NCBI GenBank assembly: GCA_028583605.1 | Contig: CM053331.1 | Location: 15,670,857 to 15,734,856, forward strand | Source of the DNA: Dastarcus helophoroides | Lineage: Eukaryota; Arthropoda; Insecta; Coleoptera; Bothrideridae | Direction: 5' to 3' | Length of the DNA: 64,000 bases | In this document: piece after piece, positions 22,270 to 32,886 of the stretch | Numbering within the stretch: the first letter of the stretch is position 1 | Layout: the number at the start of each line of letters is the position of its first letter | Made by a program: the position numbers and the translations under genes | Notes under the pieces: model-generated | What the model was told of the DNA's origin: nothing | The model's input: the letters and a program-made list of their open reading frames with translations, nothing else | Databases searched by the model: none

Positions 22270-23128
22270 CTCTATATCATGTAAAATCATAGGTATCCAA
22301 TTATAGAAAGACTTTCACAGTGAAATCACAGACCGATGTGAATTTGGTTTTGTAAAAGAACATTCAGAAAGATCCGATCAAAAAAATATTTTTAGCTCAA
22401 ATTTTTTCAATCCCTTTTCAGAAATGGGTTTCCATAACTTTTATTTGTTTAAAATAGAACTTTTAAATAATATGTGTGAAAACAATGTTTTAATCCACAT
22501 TTTTATCCTGTAGTTTAACATTTGAGTGGAGGGAAAGAATAATTTATTGCGCTAACAAATAGTAGGTAGTTGAGGAGTGAAAAGGTAAGTTGCTTTTCGT
22601 TATTACTTTTAACATACGGTGCCACTAGTGGTTGTTTGTTGTAGTTGTTGAGTGTAGAGTCGATGGCAGAGCTATCTGCTGGGTACGTTTTTATCGTAAG
22701 GAAACAACGAATGCAACGGTAAAGGAGACAGAAATTTTTAAAAATATGCTTGTTCAATTCACAAGCATATCAGAAAGCACAACTTCCTTTAATAGAATCA
22801 TTTTTTCTAACTTATAGAAACTACACACTCTATAACTAAAAATTGTGATGGAACAAATATCATTCCAGCACCTCTTCATAATACTGGTAAATTCTACACC
22901 GGTTGGAAATAATCATTGTAATCATATTCTGCAGGGCTTTTGACGTTTGGATTCATTTTAGGGCGGGATATGAAGTAATTTGTTTTTGTTACTATGGTTA
23001 CATGTAACAGTTAAAGTATTTATATAAAGTCCCGCGTTCCAAAGTTATAATCCATTTTGAAGATTTTTGTGAACATCTAGGGGTTTTTCTATAACTTCGT
23101 TAAAGAAACTATAGTCTGCGATATGTTT
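22270..23128. other. AT-rich intergenic DNA
   Basis: Short open frames at 22515-22757 and 22632-22817 overlap on opposite strands and show no known domain. No RNA gene is seen. Confidence 0.35.
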
Positions 23129-23220
23129 GGAATAGCATATTCCACACTCGCGAAACCGTAACCTTCGCCTGCGGTTTGGGCTACAAACTTTTCGCTCGTG
23201 TGGAATATGCGTTATGCCAT
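23129..23220. repeat. Short hairpin with GCATATTCCACAC arms
   Basis: GCATATTCCACACTCGCGAAA and, on the opposite strand, GCATATTCCACACGAGCGAAA form inverted arms of about 20 bases around a GC-richer loop. It may be the core of a longer MITE running from about 23080 to 23255. The frame at 23045-23257 is a by-product of this hairpin. Confidence 0.55.
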
Positions 23221-23330
23221 AACTTGTTGTAAAATATACTATTCTTGCATCATCCATTATACGTCGCTGCTTCAGATCGGCTAAGGAAACAGCAGATGCA
23301 GATGATTAATCCGGATCTCGAAATCATTCT

Positions 23331-23331
<1 letters not shown>

Positions 23332-23400
<69 letters not shown>

Positions 23401-23412
23401 CAACAATAATAA
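23332..23412. repeat. (TAA)n microsatellite, 5' target of the Dong-like element
   Basis: About 22 perfect TAA units (23332-23397), then imperfect CAA and TAA units. It lies immediately upstream of the retrotransposon 5' end. Confidence 0.95.
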
Positions 23413-23636
23413 CTCGTGTGAGGTTGCTAGTCCTCCATCGGGCGCCTCCCCAGGTGGCGGATAGGGGAACGCTTTCCAGATACGGATGGCACTGGGGAAA
23501 TAAAATACCCGGGGCGGACCAAAATTAGCAAGTAGCGTCTGATCCTAAAAGGGCGGCTACAAACAGCGTTTGTTCTTCAGGTGAGAAGCGGCTGAACAAG
23601 AACCTGGCGGTAGGTATAAAATGCAAACCCACTAAA

Positions 23637-24191
23637 ATGGAGACTAATAATTATAATGCCTCGGAAATCGCTTCGGGTATGCGATATAACACCCGCGCTG
23701 GACGTTTGAGGACTGGGCGCCCAGTGATAAGTGAGTCACATGTACTCGTAGAAACCAGTGAAGCAAGTGGCACTGGCCTACGTACGGCTACCACAAGAAA
23801 ACTCCCAAAGCCCGCACAACAACAAGAAGCTCAACCAGCTGAAAGTGCCTCCCAAGCTGATCTTGGGACCACTAAAGCAGGCAAACAACGCCAGCGCATG
23901 CAATGGACAAACGATATAAATACTTTCATCATGCGCCAATACTATATAATTACTAATTTAGAAACAAATCTAACCGGATACCGTCAACAATTACATGAGG
24001 TCTTTTGTCAATATTATCCACATTTGCAATTGACAGAGCAAAGAATAGCAGACCAGCGACGAGCTATTACTGTTAAAAACTTAATACCGAAACCGATACT
24101 GGATGAACTGAGAGAAGAGGTTGCGAACATCTTACGGCCCACCTACAATAGTACTTGCCAAAAGAGGCGAGCTTTACACCAGAGACTGTAA
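23637..24191 (+). pseudogene. Dong/R4-like ORF, N-terminal Myb-like domain
   Basis: A 184-codon frame starts METNNYNASEIASG. A basic segment is followed by QRMQWTNDINTFIMRQYY and later TEQRIADQRRAITV (residues about 85-150). This is a helix-rich region like the DNA-binding N-terminus of R4-clade proteins, which should help recognise the target. In R4 elements one protein carries this domain and the polymerase. Here the frame ends at 24191 while the polymerase frame opens at 24155, so a frameshift has split a single ORF. The chosen ATG is the first in this frame after the leader. Confidence 0.75.
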
Positions 24192-26023
24192 GTCACAATC
24201 ACGCAGCGCGAGAAGAAAATATTGATGCGCACACGACGACCCATAAGCAACCACCTAGAGCACAAGACCCGCAGAAGGACCTGATCACAAGCGAATTTTA
24301 CAGAGCGCTGACTGAATCTCGTGGCACTGACCCAACGCAAAGGTACTCCATCCCAAAACAGAATAACTCAAGAAGATTAGCAATAGCAACAGCCTCAATA
24401 AATAAGGAAATCCTTCCGCAATATCTTTTTAACACATCAAGAGAATTTTCAGACCTGCAGACCATAATATATGTCGCAGCTGTGGCTGTAGTAAGAGCCA
24501 TTGGAGGCAAAGTCGAATCGCCAAGCCCGCATCACAATCGAATCAAAAAAGACACACCACACTGGGAAAAAAGACTTATAAATGGAATAGAAGGCCTAAG
24601 GAAAGACATTGGAAGACTTCATCAATACCTAGAAGGCAAAAGAAGCAAGAAGTTACTAAAACACATAAATAGAGTAAAAAGCTCATCAACGAAACACACA
24701 CGATACGATCCCGATAACACCGAAACCTTGGAAATGCTCGACACACTAAAACAGCGGCTGTTAGTTAAGGCCCAAAGACTAAGGAGATACAGGGAGGCCA
24801 GGCAAAGAAAACATCAAAACAAACTATTTAACACCAATGAAAAGTTATACTATCGTAATCTTAACAAACAAAAAATCGAGGAAAACAAAGTGCCCGATGC
24901 GAAGACAATAGAAACCTATTGGTCTGGTATATGGTCGAGTCAGAACAAACACAATGAGAAGGCTGCATGGATAAAATGTGAACAAAAATATTTGGCCAAC
25001 TTGACTCCCATGGACGACTGTGTGATCACCGTAGAACAGCTCGGTAAAGCAATAAATTCAACACATAATTGGAAAGCTCCTGGCTTAGACAAAATTCACA
25101 ATTTTTGGATTAAACGCTTCACAGCAACACATGAACTCCTTGCATTTCATTTCAATAACTTTTTAAAAAACCCAGACCAGATACCACCGTACCTGTCTGC
25201 AGGCATCACTTACTTGCTACCAAAAGACAAAAACACCCACGACCCGTCAAAGTACCGCCCGATCACATGTCTGAGCAGTATTTATAAAATTTTCACATCA
25301 TGTATTTCAGCAAAGATTTACCAGTATTTGGAAAAGAATTTCATATTAGCTGAAGAGCAGAAAGAATGTATTAAACAGTCACAAGAATGCAAGGAACAAC
25401 TCATAATTGACAGCGTGGTATCCCTGCAGGCCATCCGGAAACATCGCAATATACACACTGCCTTTATTGATTATAGAAAAGCTTTTGACTTAGTGCCTTA
25501 CAGCTGGCTTGTTCAAGTCCTCCACATCTATAAAATTGATCCCAGCATAATTGAAACATTGCAACATTTAATGGAAGCATGGCAGACTACCCCACACTTA
25601 AATCTTGGCAGCACCAATATCAAGTGTAACCCCATAAAGATCCGTAGAGGTATATTTCAAGGCGACAGCTTAAGCCCACTATGGTTTTGTCTTGCTTTAA
25701 ATCCACTGTCGTCCATGCTGAATAGAAGTGATTATGGATTTCCAATCAAAAATGGCAACATTATAAAACACCGCATAACACATCTAATGTACATGGACGA
25801 TATCAAACTATATGGATCCACAGACAGACAAATGCAACAGCTGCTCCATCTCACAGAAACTTTCTCTAGTGATATCCAGATGTCATTTGGTCTTGACAAA
25901 TGCAAGACGCTGAGTATAAATCAGGGAGAGTGTGAACCTAAAAGATATAAAACTGTGGAAGAAACTTACATAGACCCAATGAGTGAACAAGACACTTACA
26001 AATATCTAGGTCTACTGCAATAA
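24155..26023 (+). pseudogene. Dong/R4-like reverse transcriptase
   Basis: This 622-codon frame copies the element RNA into DNA at the cut target. It contains GLDKIHNFWIKRF (finger region), YRPITCLSSIYKIFTS, AFIDYRKAFDLVPYSWL (motif A with its aspartate, near 25460), RRGIFQGDSLSPLWF (motif B, near 25650) and LMYMDDIKLYGSTD (catalytic DD, near 25790). YKYLGLL follows. Motifs are intact. The frame ends at a TAA (26021) that falls inside the conserved region: the next codons, read without the stop, continue as a plausible thumb domain to about 26140. The nonsense change therefore looks secondary. The first residues, from about 24155, are an artefact of the upstream frameshift. Confidence 0.88.
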
Positions 26024-26124
26024 CAACGAATTAAACATAAAGAAGTTAAAGAAAGAACCATAGCGGAATACATAAAAAGAGTGAGAGCAATACTCCAATC
26101 AAAATTAATTGGTAAAAACACCTT

Positions 26125-27291
26125 TAAAGCTATTACACATATGCAGTACCAGTATTACCATATACATTTGGGACAGTTAACTGGACACAAACAGACCTGC
26201 AAGGTATTCAGACCAAAACTCGCACTCTCTTAACGAAGCACCGAATTCATCATCCTAGAGCTTCAAGTGATCGAATAATTATACCATGTCAACAAGGAGG
26301 ACGTGGTCTTATAGACATTCTTCAACTGTGTGACAAACAAATAAGGACTCTGCAGCACTATTTTTATCATAAAAAAACATCTGGCCTACACCAAGCAGTG
26401 ATAAAGGCTGACGAAGCCTATACGCCCCTAGACCTGAAAAATAATGCACTTGTACACTCTGACACGCTAGAAGATGATAGCCACAGCAAAATGGTCATTG
26501 AACAATGGATCCAGAAAACACTTCACGGACGACACCCGAACGATTTGGCCCAGAATCATGTAGACATGAATGCGTCGAACAGCTGGTTAACTCGCGCGGA
26601 TATATTTGCTGAAACTGAAGGATTTATGATCGCTATTCAGGATCAAGTAATAAACACCAAAAACTACAGAAAATACATCCTTAAAGAACCCCTAAATGAT
26701 GACAAATGTAGGAAGTGTAGAGAGGCACCTGAAACCATCCAGCATATTACCGGAAGTTGTAAAACTCTAGCTGCTATTGAATATCTTACAAGACATGATC
26801 AAGTGGCAAAAGTTATCCATCAGAAAATTACCAACATGTACAAGCTGAAAGAAGATAGCTCACCCTACTATAAATATAATCCAGAGAGTGTCCTGGAAAA
26901 TGAAAATTATAAAATGTATTGGAACCGCACCATACTAACGGATAGAACCATACCATGTAATCGACCTGATATCATTCTTACAGCTAAGGCCACAGCTATC
27001 ACGTACCTAGTAGATATTGCAGTTCCAAACACACATAACCTCCTGAAAACCTATACAGAGAAGGCAACCAAATATCAACAGCTAGCGAATGAGATTAAAT
27101 CTATGTGGAAGCAAAATGAGGTTCATATAATACCAATAATAATATCAACCACAGAAGTAATACCTAAGCAGCTGTTAGCCAGTCTAAGACAACTAGAGCT
27201 ACCTGGCAGCATATACATCCAACTTCAGAAGGCAGTAATACTCAATACTTGTACAATAGTCCGGGCGTTTCTAAATCTAAACTCGCAGTAG
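26125..27291 (+). pseudogene. Dong/R4-like thumb region and restriction-like endonuclease
   Basis: The frame is open from about 26125 to the stop at 27289-27291. It starts with YTYAVPVLPYTFGTVNW, the RT thumb continuation, so a frameshift near 26130 separates it from the polymerase frame. WLTRADIFAETEGFMIAIQD precedes the zinc-knuckle-like CRKCREAPETIQHITGSC (26707-26760). The nuclease core follows: ILTDRTIPCNRPDIIL, then YLVDIAVPNTH (PD...D arrangement, about 26950-27035) and KYQQLANEIK. These are hallmarks of the RLE of R2/R4-type elements, which nicks the target to prime reverse transcription. The end (QKAVILNTCTIVRAFLN) is typical of R4 proteins. Confidence 0.88.
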
Positions 27292-27353
27292 ATGAGCAGT
27301 ATCTTGTCAATTGACCGATACCTGCAATACAACGTCGCTAAGACAGACAGAAC

Positions 27354-28108
<755 letters not shown>

Positions 28109-28133
28109 GAAAATAATAGTAATAATAATAGTA
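28109..28133. repeat. Short TAA-rich run at the LINE 3' tail
   Basis: AATAATAGTAATAATAATAG joins the 3' end of the second Dong-like element to the 3' end of the minus-strand LINE. It can be read as that LINE's own (ATT)n tail on the opposite strand. Confidence 0.7.
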
Positions 28134-28295
28134 GTTTATTATATTTCAACAGGGTTTAGGCCCCAATTACAGAAACAAAATAAAAAATTGATGGGAGTTG
28201 ATGCACTTGATCATAAGAAAAAATAAATAATTATCAATTATACAAAATAATTACCCGGAGAAAAGACTAATTATTAAATAAATAAAGTAAATTAA

Positions 28296-28633
28296 TTATA
28301 AGGAAATGTGGCTAAATGTCTCTTCGATAGTTTTTCTTAATTTGGCCCGACTGTCCGAATGGAAATCAAAACTGTCCGCAATACCATTAGCATATTTTGT
28401 AAGAATCACTAGCGGAGACCTGCCCATAGCGTTAGTACGACTATTCTCACAATAAAACATTTGTTTTGATCTTGCACTCTGTCTTGGCACCAAAAAGTTA
28501 ATCTTGGAAAGTAAGTTTGGACAATCTATACAATTATTTAGGAGTCCGTATAAGAGATTCATTCTATGTGTTATTCTTCGGGTTTGTAGACTGATAAAAT
28601 TGAAGCGGTTTAAAAGAACGTTATGGTCACAGC
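28296..28633 (-). pseudogene. Jockey/CR1-like LINE, C-terminal domain
   Basis: On the far side of the hAT insertion the LINE protein resumes as CDHNVLLNRFNFISLQTRR, then MNLLYGLLNNCIDCPNLLSK, FLVPRQSARS and FYCENSRTNAMGRSPLV. This is the usual C-terminal tail of Jockey/CR1-type RTs (short helix, LINF-VP block, RTN-SPL block). The frame runs to about 28296, about 160 bp before the 3' end. It joins 29833 and upstream exactly across the 8 bp duplication, which shows that the two parts were once continuous. Confidence 0.8.
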
Positions 28634-29824
28634 TAGGGTTTATACAAAAACCGACATTTTAGAAAACCGGTTTTCGAATAGTAATTTTTCCAGAAAACCG
28701 GTTTTAACCGGTTTCGAATTTTTATGAAAAAATTTTTTGCTCGAATATTCTGTAATTCGAACAAAAAATTTTAACAGAAAATTTAGAGTGATTAAAAGCA
28801 GTTTTTGACTGAAATTATTTACTGTTCAATTTTACTGATAGTAAAATTTTTTTATGCAATTTAGTAGAACAAAGAAATAATAGTTGACCAGGATTAAATA
28901 TTTTTAAAAACAATTATTCGTTGTTTACGCATAATTTTCACATATAAGGATGTAAATATTTTTATAATAGTGTAACGAGTTATTCAGCAAAGGGTTCGAA
29001 TAAATAAAAACAATATATTTTTATATTTTTATAATAACCATATTATTTTTTAAAAAAACAATGTTATTAGATACAGATGGATACTTATTAAAAACAATTA
29101 GAAAATATATAACTGTGTATTATATAATGTAAATTATAATTAAAGCCGAAAGACAAGAGTAAATAAAGTTTATGCATACATACTTATTAAATTTTAGTTT
29201 CAAGTTGATGTAGGCTAATATTAAAATATCTTCGATTTCCTTTACAAGTCAATTCATCTATAGTTATAGAAAATGTTTGCTGCCCTTTATTCTTCATACA
29301 ATATATTTCATTTATAGTTTTATTTTTTATAGTTTCTTAAAACTTATAAATAAGATTCATAACTCAAGAATTATTTTGTGGTAAGCAATAATTTCGTTGT
29401 TCCAATGACTCTCGTATGAACGAGCTATTTGTTATGCAATTAATAGATAGTCCATCCAATGCAGCAAGCTTTGATACAATTTCTTCTAAACTAGTCCTTT
29501 TCACAAAGTTAAGAATACAGGGCTGTGTACTTGTTTGTGAACTCGGGCCGGCATCAGATGATTTTTTCTCGGTTATTTTATCGTACACTGTTTTCAAAAG
29601 ATATGTAGACTGCTTGTGCTTGATCCTTTGCAAGTAAGCATTTTATTGCAACAGTGTTTTCATCAATCTGGTACATTTGGCTACATTTGTCATTTTTAAT
29701 TTTTTTAAATATTATTCATACATTGAAAACCGATATTTTCTACTAAAAAACCGGTTTTAGAATTTCATAATTTTCTCCAAAAAACCGGTTTTTAAACCCG
29801 GTTTTTAAAAACCGACAAACCCTA
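28634..29824 (-). mobile_element. hAT element (1,191 bp) inserted in the LINE, perfect 8 bp TSD
   Basis: The ends are TAGGGTTT on the left and AAACCCTA on the right. GTCACAGC lies directly outside both (28626-28633 and 29825-29832), a perfect 8 bp duplication as made by hAT transposases. Subterminal DNA at both ends is packed with AAAACCGGTTTT-like palindromes, probably transposase-binding sites. Inside is a minus-strand fragment of hAT transposase only. The element is too short for a full transposase (usually about 600 residues), so it is an internal-deletion derivative. Confidence 0.9.
29364..29720 (-). pseudogene. hAT transposase N-terminal fragment
   Basis: The minus strand reads KNDKCSQMYQIDENTVAIKC (a degraded BED-finger-like start), then IKHKQSTYLLKTVYDKITEK, then SLEEIVSKLAALDGLSINCI and TNSSFIRESLEQRNYCLPQN. 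The LAALDGLSIN-I-NSxFIRxSL block is characteristic of hAT transposases just after the BED finger. The frame stops at 29364 without the catalytic or dimerisation domains. A stop or frame change lies between the BED part and the 89-codon frame at 29364-29633. Confidence 0.75.
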
Positions 29825-29832
29825 GTCACAGC

Positions 29833-31490
29833 CTCTAGCTAGGTAGACACCATCTTGAATGAAACATAAGAATTTGAGGAAACGCCTTTGAATTGACTCT
29901 AACGCTGTGATATGAGTATTATATATTGGAAACCAGATGAGGGAGCCATATTCAAGACGTGTTAGTACTAGCGACTGAAATAATAATGCTAAAGATTTCT
30001 TGTTTTTAAAATCATTACAATTTCTACACCATATGTTTTATATGCTGATGAAGGTGCCTCAGTAATGTGCAAAGCAAAGTTAAAACTACTATCCATAATA
30101 ACTCCTAGATCCCTTATGGATTTACATCCGCTTAAAATGACACTATTAATTTCATACTCATGCTTGATTATATTGATTTTTCTTGAGTAGGAAACAACAT
30201 CACATTTAGATACATTTAAAGAAAGCCGATTATCATTGCACCACTTAACAACAGCATCAATGTCTTTTGGAATTAATACACAGTCCTCATTAGAAGATAC
30301 GAAACTAAAGAATCTTAAGTCATCTGCAAAAAGTAGTTTGGATGATTTTATAACAGAAACAATATCATTGATGAATAAGACAAAGATCAAAGGTCCGAGC
30401 GAGATTCGAGCCTTGTGGAACTCCCGATGTTGGGCTGAACGTGTTAGATTTAAAATTTCGATATTTGACAAATCGCTCCCTATTTCTTAGATATGACATA
30501 AAAAAGTGTATCAGCCGGTCTGAAAATCCATAAAATTGCAATTTTTGCAAGAGAATAAAATGATCAATTTGATCAAAGGCTTTTTGAAAGTCTGTGTATA
30601 CACAATTAACTTGTCCATGACGGTCAATGATTTCAACCACATAATGAGAGAAAGAAGCTAAATTTGCTACAGTAGATCGTTTCTTAACGAAACCATGCTG
30701 ATTCTCAGATATAAAAATTTTTATTCATGCATGTATGCGCTTGTATAAAATCGACTCAAATATCTTTGCAAAGTTACAAAGTGGCGAAATTGGTCTGTAG
30801 TTGCTTATTTGCGTTACTGGAGTAATACATGCCTGTTTCCACAGCGACGGAAATTCAGATGTTTTTAGAGACAAATTAAATAGAATAATGAGCGGTTTAG
30901 AAAACACGTTAGCACAAACTTTCAGCAGAAAGCTGGGAATGTCGTCTGGTCCAGAAGTAAACTTATCCTTTGACCGTTTTAGTGCCTCTAATATTTCAGC
31001 TTCAGTTATATTCAAAATAGAGACTGTATCAGGAAAATGAGATAAATATTTGGTAGTTATGAGTGTTACTGGGTGTTATGTATACACTTTTAAAAAAAGT
31101 TGCAAACCCATCCACAATCTCTTGAGGAGTGGACAATTGGGCAGTACCATAAGACATAACACCAGGAATTCTTGTTCTCCCTTTCTTTATTTGAATAAAA
31201 GACCAACATTTTTAAGGATCATTGGAAATGCTATTCTGGACGTTCAAGAAATATTCTTTGTAAGATTGGTCAGCTATTTTTTTGCATAATGCTCTATAAT
31301 ATTTAAAGTTCTCATATACATTGGAATTGCGAGTACGCTTATAATTTTTGTGTAAACTGCCTTTAAATTTTATTAACTTTATTAAATGGGAATCGAACCA
31401 TGGTGGATAGCATGTACGACAATTTGATTTCTGTGTATATCTCGGAATAGCAGATTCGAATGTATTCGTCAGGATTTCACTGTAATGAAG
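29833..31490 (-). pseudogene. Jockey/CR1-like reverse transcriptase (main part)
   Basis: Read in order on the minus strand, an N-terminal piece holds AIPRYTQKS, YPPWFDSHL and NYKRTRNSNVYENFKYYRAL. Next come AEILEALKRSKDKFTSGPDD and NYRPISPLCNFAKIFES (30725-31015). NCVYTDFQKAFDQIDH (motif A) and TSGVPQGSNL (motif B) lie at 30365-30640. LIFVLFINDI, LLFADDLRFF (catalytic ADD) and WCNDNRLSLNVSKC are at 29989-30471. LEYGSLIWFPIYNTHITALE continues down to the hAT target site. At least three frame changes and several stops separate these pieces, so the gene is dead, although the motif residues survive. Confidence 0.85.
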
Positions 31491-32105
31491 GTAAAATCCT
31501 CTCGATGGGTTTTAAACTGTCTATCCTAGGAGTAAATGCGAGCACTAACTTCCGTTGGGATAATCATGCTACGCGCCACTGCCAAATTCGCCTCTCAGAA
31601 CCTGGGCTTTTTTTAGAGCAAAAAAGTACTTCACATCTCATCAGCTACTCACACTATACAAAGCTCAAGTTAGGCCAAAACTAGAATGCTGTTCTTATAT
31701 TTGGAGTTCAGCTTCAAAGCACACGGTAGCTCTTTTGAATCTAATTCAAAAAGGAGCGATTCGCCTAATTGATGATGAGAGTTTGACTGATTCTCTCAAA
31801 ACACTAGAGCACATGTGGATGATTGGTGATTTATCTCTTTTCTACAAGTACTTTCATGGGAGATGCTCATACTAATAGGATTGATCCCCCAAAGGGCAAG
31901 ATGTTTGAGCCATACAAGACTATCTTAGTCAGCGACAACAAATTCCAGTGCGGTCCAGCTTGACACAGTGAAAAATTCTGTCTATGCAGACACTTTTTTT
32001 TATAGAACCTATCCTTATTTAAGAAGACAATTCATCGCCATCTATCCTGCATGTAATCCTGCAATAGACCCAATCTCCTTCAACCTGCCTTTCACGGAAC
32101 CTTAA
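31491..32105 (+). pseudogene. LINE reverse transcriptase C-terminal fragment, second family
   Basis: On the plus strand the decayed frames read LGVNASTNFRWDNH, then KLRPKLE-like and ECCSYIWSSASKHTVALLN, then LIQKGAIRLIDDESLTDSLK, GDLSLFYKYFHGRCS and FFYRTYPYLRRQF. This is the thumb and C-terminal tail of a Jockey/CR1-type RT distinct from the minus-strand LINE beside it. Several frameshifts and stops break it. It begins abruptly where the minus-strand LINE ends (about 31490), so the two are head to head at a truncation junction. Confidence 0.75.
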
Positions 32106-32844
32106 ATTTTCACTAAAACAGAGGTTTTTCTTAATTTCTATCAATGTTGGTTGTCAGACATATAAATTGAAATAAAACATATTATGGACGACTTTTTTGT
32201 CAAAAAACAGATAATGCGAGAGACATCCTTCTTGTTTATTTATAAAAATTATAGTTATTGAAATATTTAATATCGATGATCATTTTTTAGTCACCGAAAT
32301 TATTTTTACGACAATTTACGAAAATAGAAAAGGTTAAGGAACACTGTACTAACCAATGCTGATTCCTATTTATCTGTTCCATTGCGGTTAAAACAACTTT
32401 GAATAACATAAGACACCATGATAAAATTATGCAAACATAGCAAAAAAAATTCATAAGAACCAAGAAAATTCGATAGATTTGCTAACAAAATACAATTGAT
32501 CGTTTTGACAGAATACCAATTGATACAAACCTGACAGCTCTGGATCTACAATTTCGGCATCCATGGTACCTAAAATACTTGTTTGGCGACTAAAAAAAAA
32601 AGTCATTCGCCTCACAACAGCACCCAACCATTTGCGAATTTGGCGCCTCCTTCCACTGGCGCCCGGAGCACATGCCCCTGTTTTCCCCCAGGACTGAAAT
32701 CTGATATCAATATGGCAAGTCTGGTGTGGTTTGCCTCACATGCCGCTGTTTGTCATAATCTATGTAAATGGCTAAATTGGTCATCGGTCTTGGGGTATTT
32801 ATCTAAAAACTTTTGCCAAACACCTATCTTATATAAATCCAATA
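32106..32844. other. Intergenic DNA between LINE fragment and pogo-like terminus
   Basis: No gene is recognised. 32590-32700 is GC-richer than its surroundings and contains GGCGCC twice. The 113-codon plus frame at 32583-32924 crosses this and the pogo-like terminus and has no known domain. Confidence 0.35.
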
Positions 32845-32886
32845 ATCCCTCGTTAACCACGGTTTTGTTTATCCGCGGTATCAAAT
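32845..32886 (+). repeat. Pogo/Tigger-like terminus fragment
   Basis: CCCTCGTTAACCACGGTTTT followed by GTTTATCCGCGGTATC is the familiar pogo/Tigger end signature (CTCGTTAACCGCGG...TATCCGCGG). No matching opposite end was found nearby, so this is a solitary terminus or a very short MITE. Confidence 0.45.

Larger units (their letters stand above)
23413..27353 (+). mobile_element. Dong/R4-clade retrotransposon, near full length, in TAA repeats
   Basis: This element of about 3.94 kb is a site-specific non-LTR retrotransposon. It has a 5' leader of about 225 bp, an N-terminal domain with a Myb-like block, a reverse transcriptase and a C-terminal restriction-like endonuclease. It is bounded on both sides by TAA microsatellites. 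That matches the known habit of Dong from Bombyx, an R4-clade element that inserts into TAA repeats. The coding region is broken by a frameshift near 24150, a stop at 26021-26023 and a frameshift near 26130, so this copy is dead. No poly(A) tail is seen; the 3' end passes directly into TAA units. Confidence 0.85.
28134..31490 (-). mobile_element. Jockey/CR1-like LINE, 5'-truncated, split by a hAT element
   Basis: A minus-strand non-LTR retrotransposon runs from about 31490 down to 28134 and is interrupted at 28634-29824 by a DNA transposon. Without that insertion it is about 2.15 kb. It contains the end of the endonuclease-RT linker, the RT and the C-terminal domain, then a short 3' UTR and an ATT-rich tail. 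The N-terminal endonuclease is missing. I assign it to the Jockey/CR1 group from the GVPQGSNL RT style and the lack of RNase H; the exact clade is uncertain. Confidence 0.8.
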
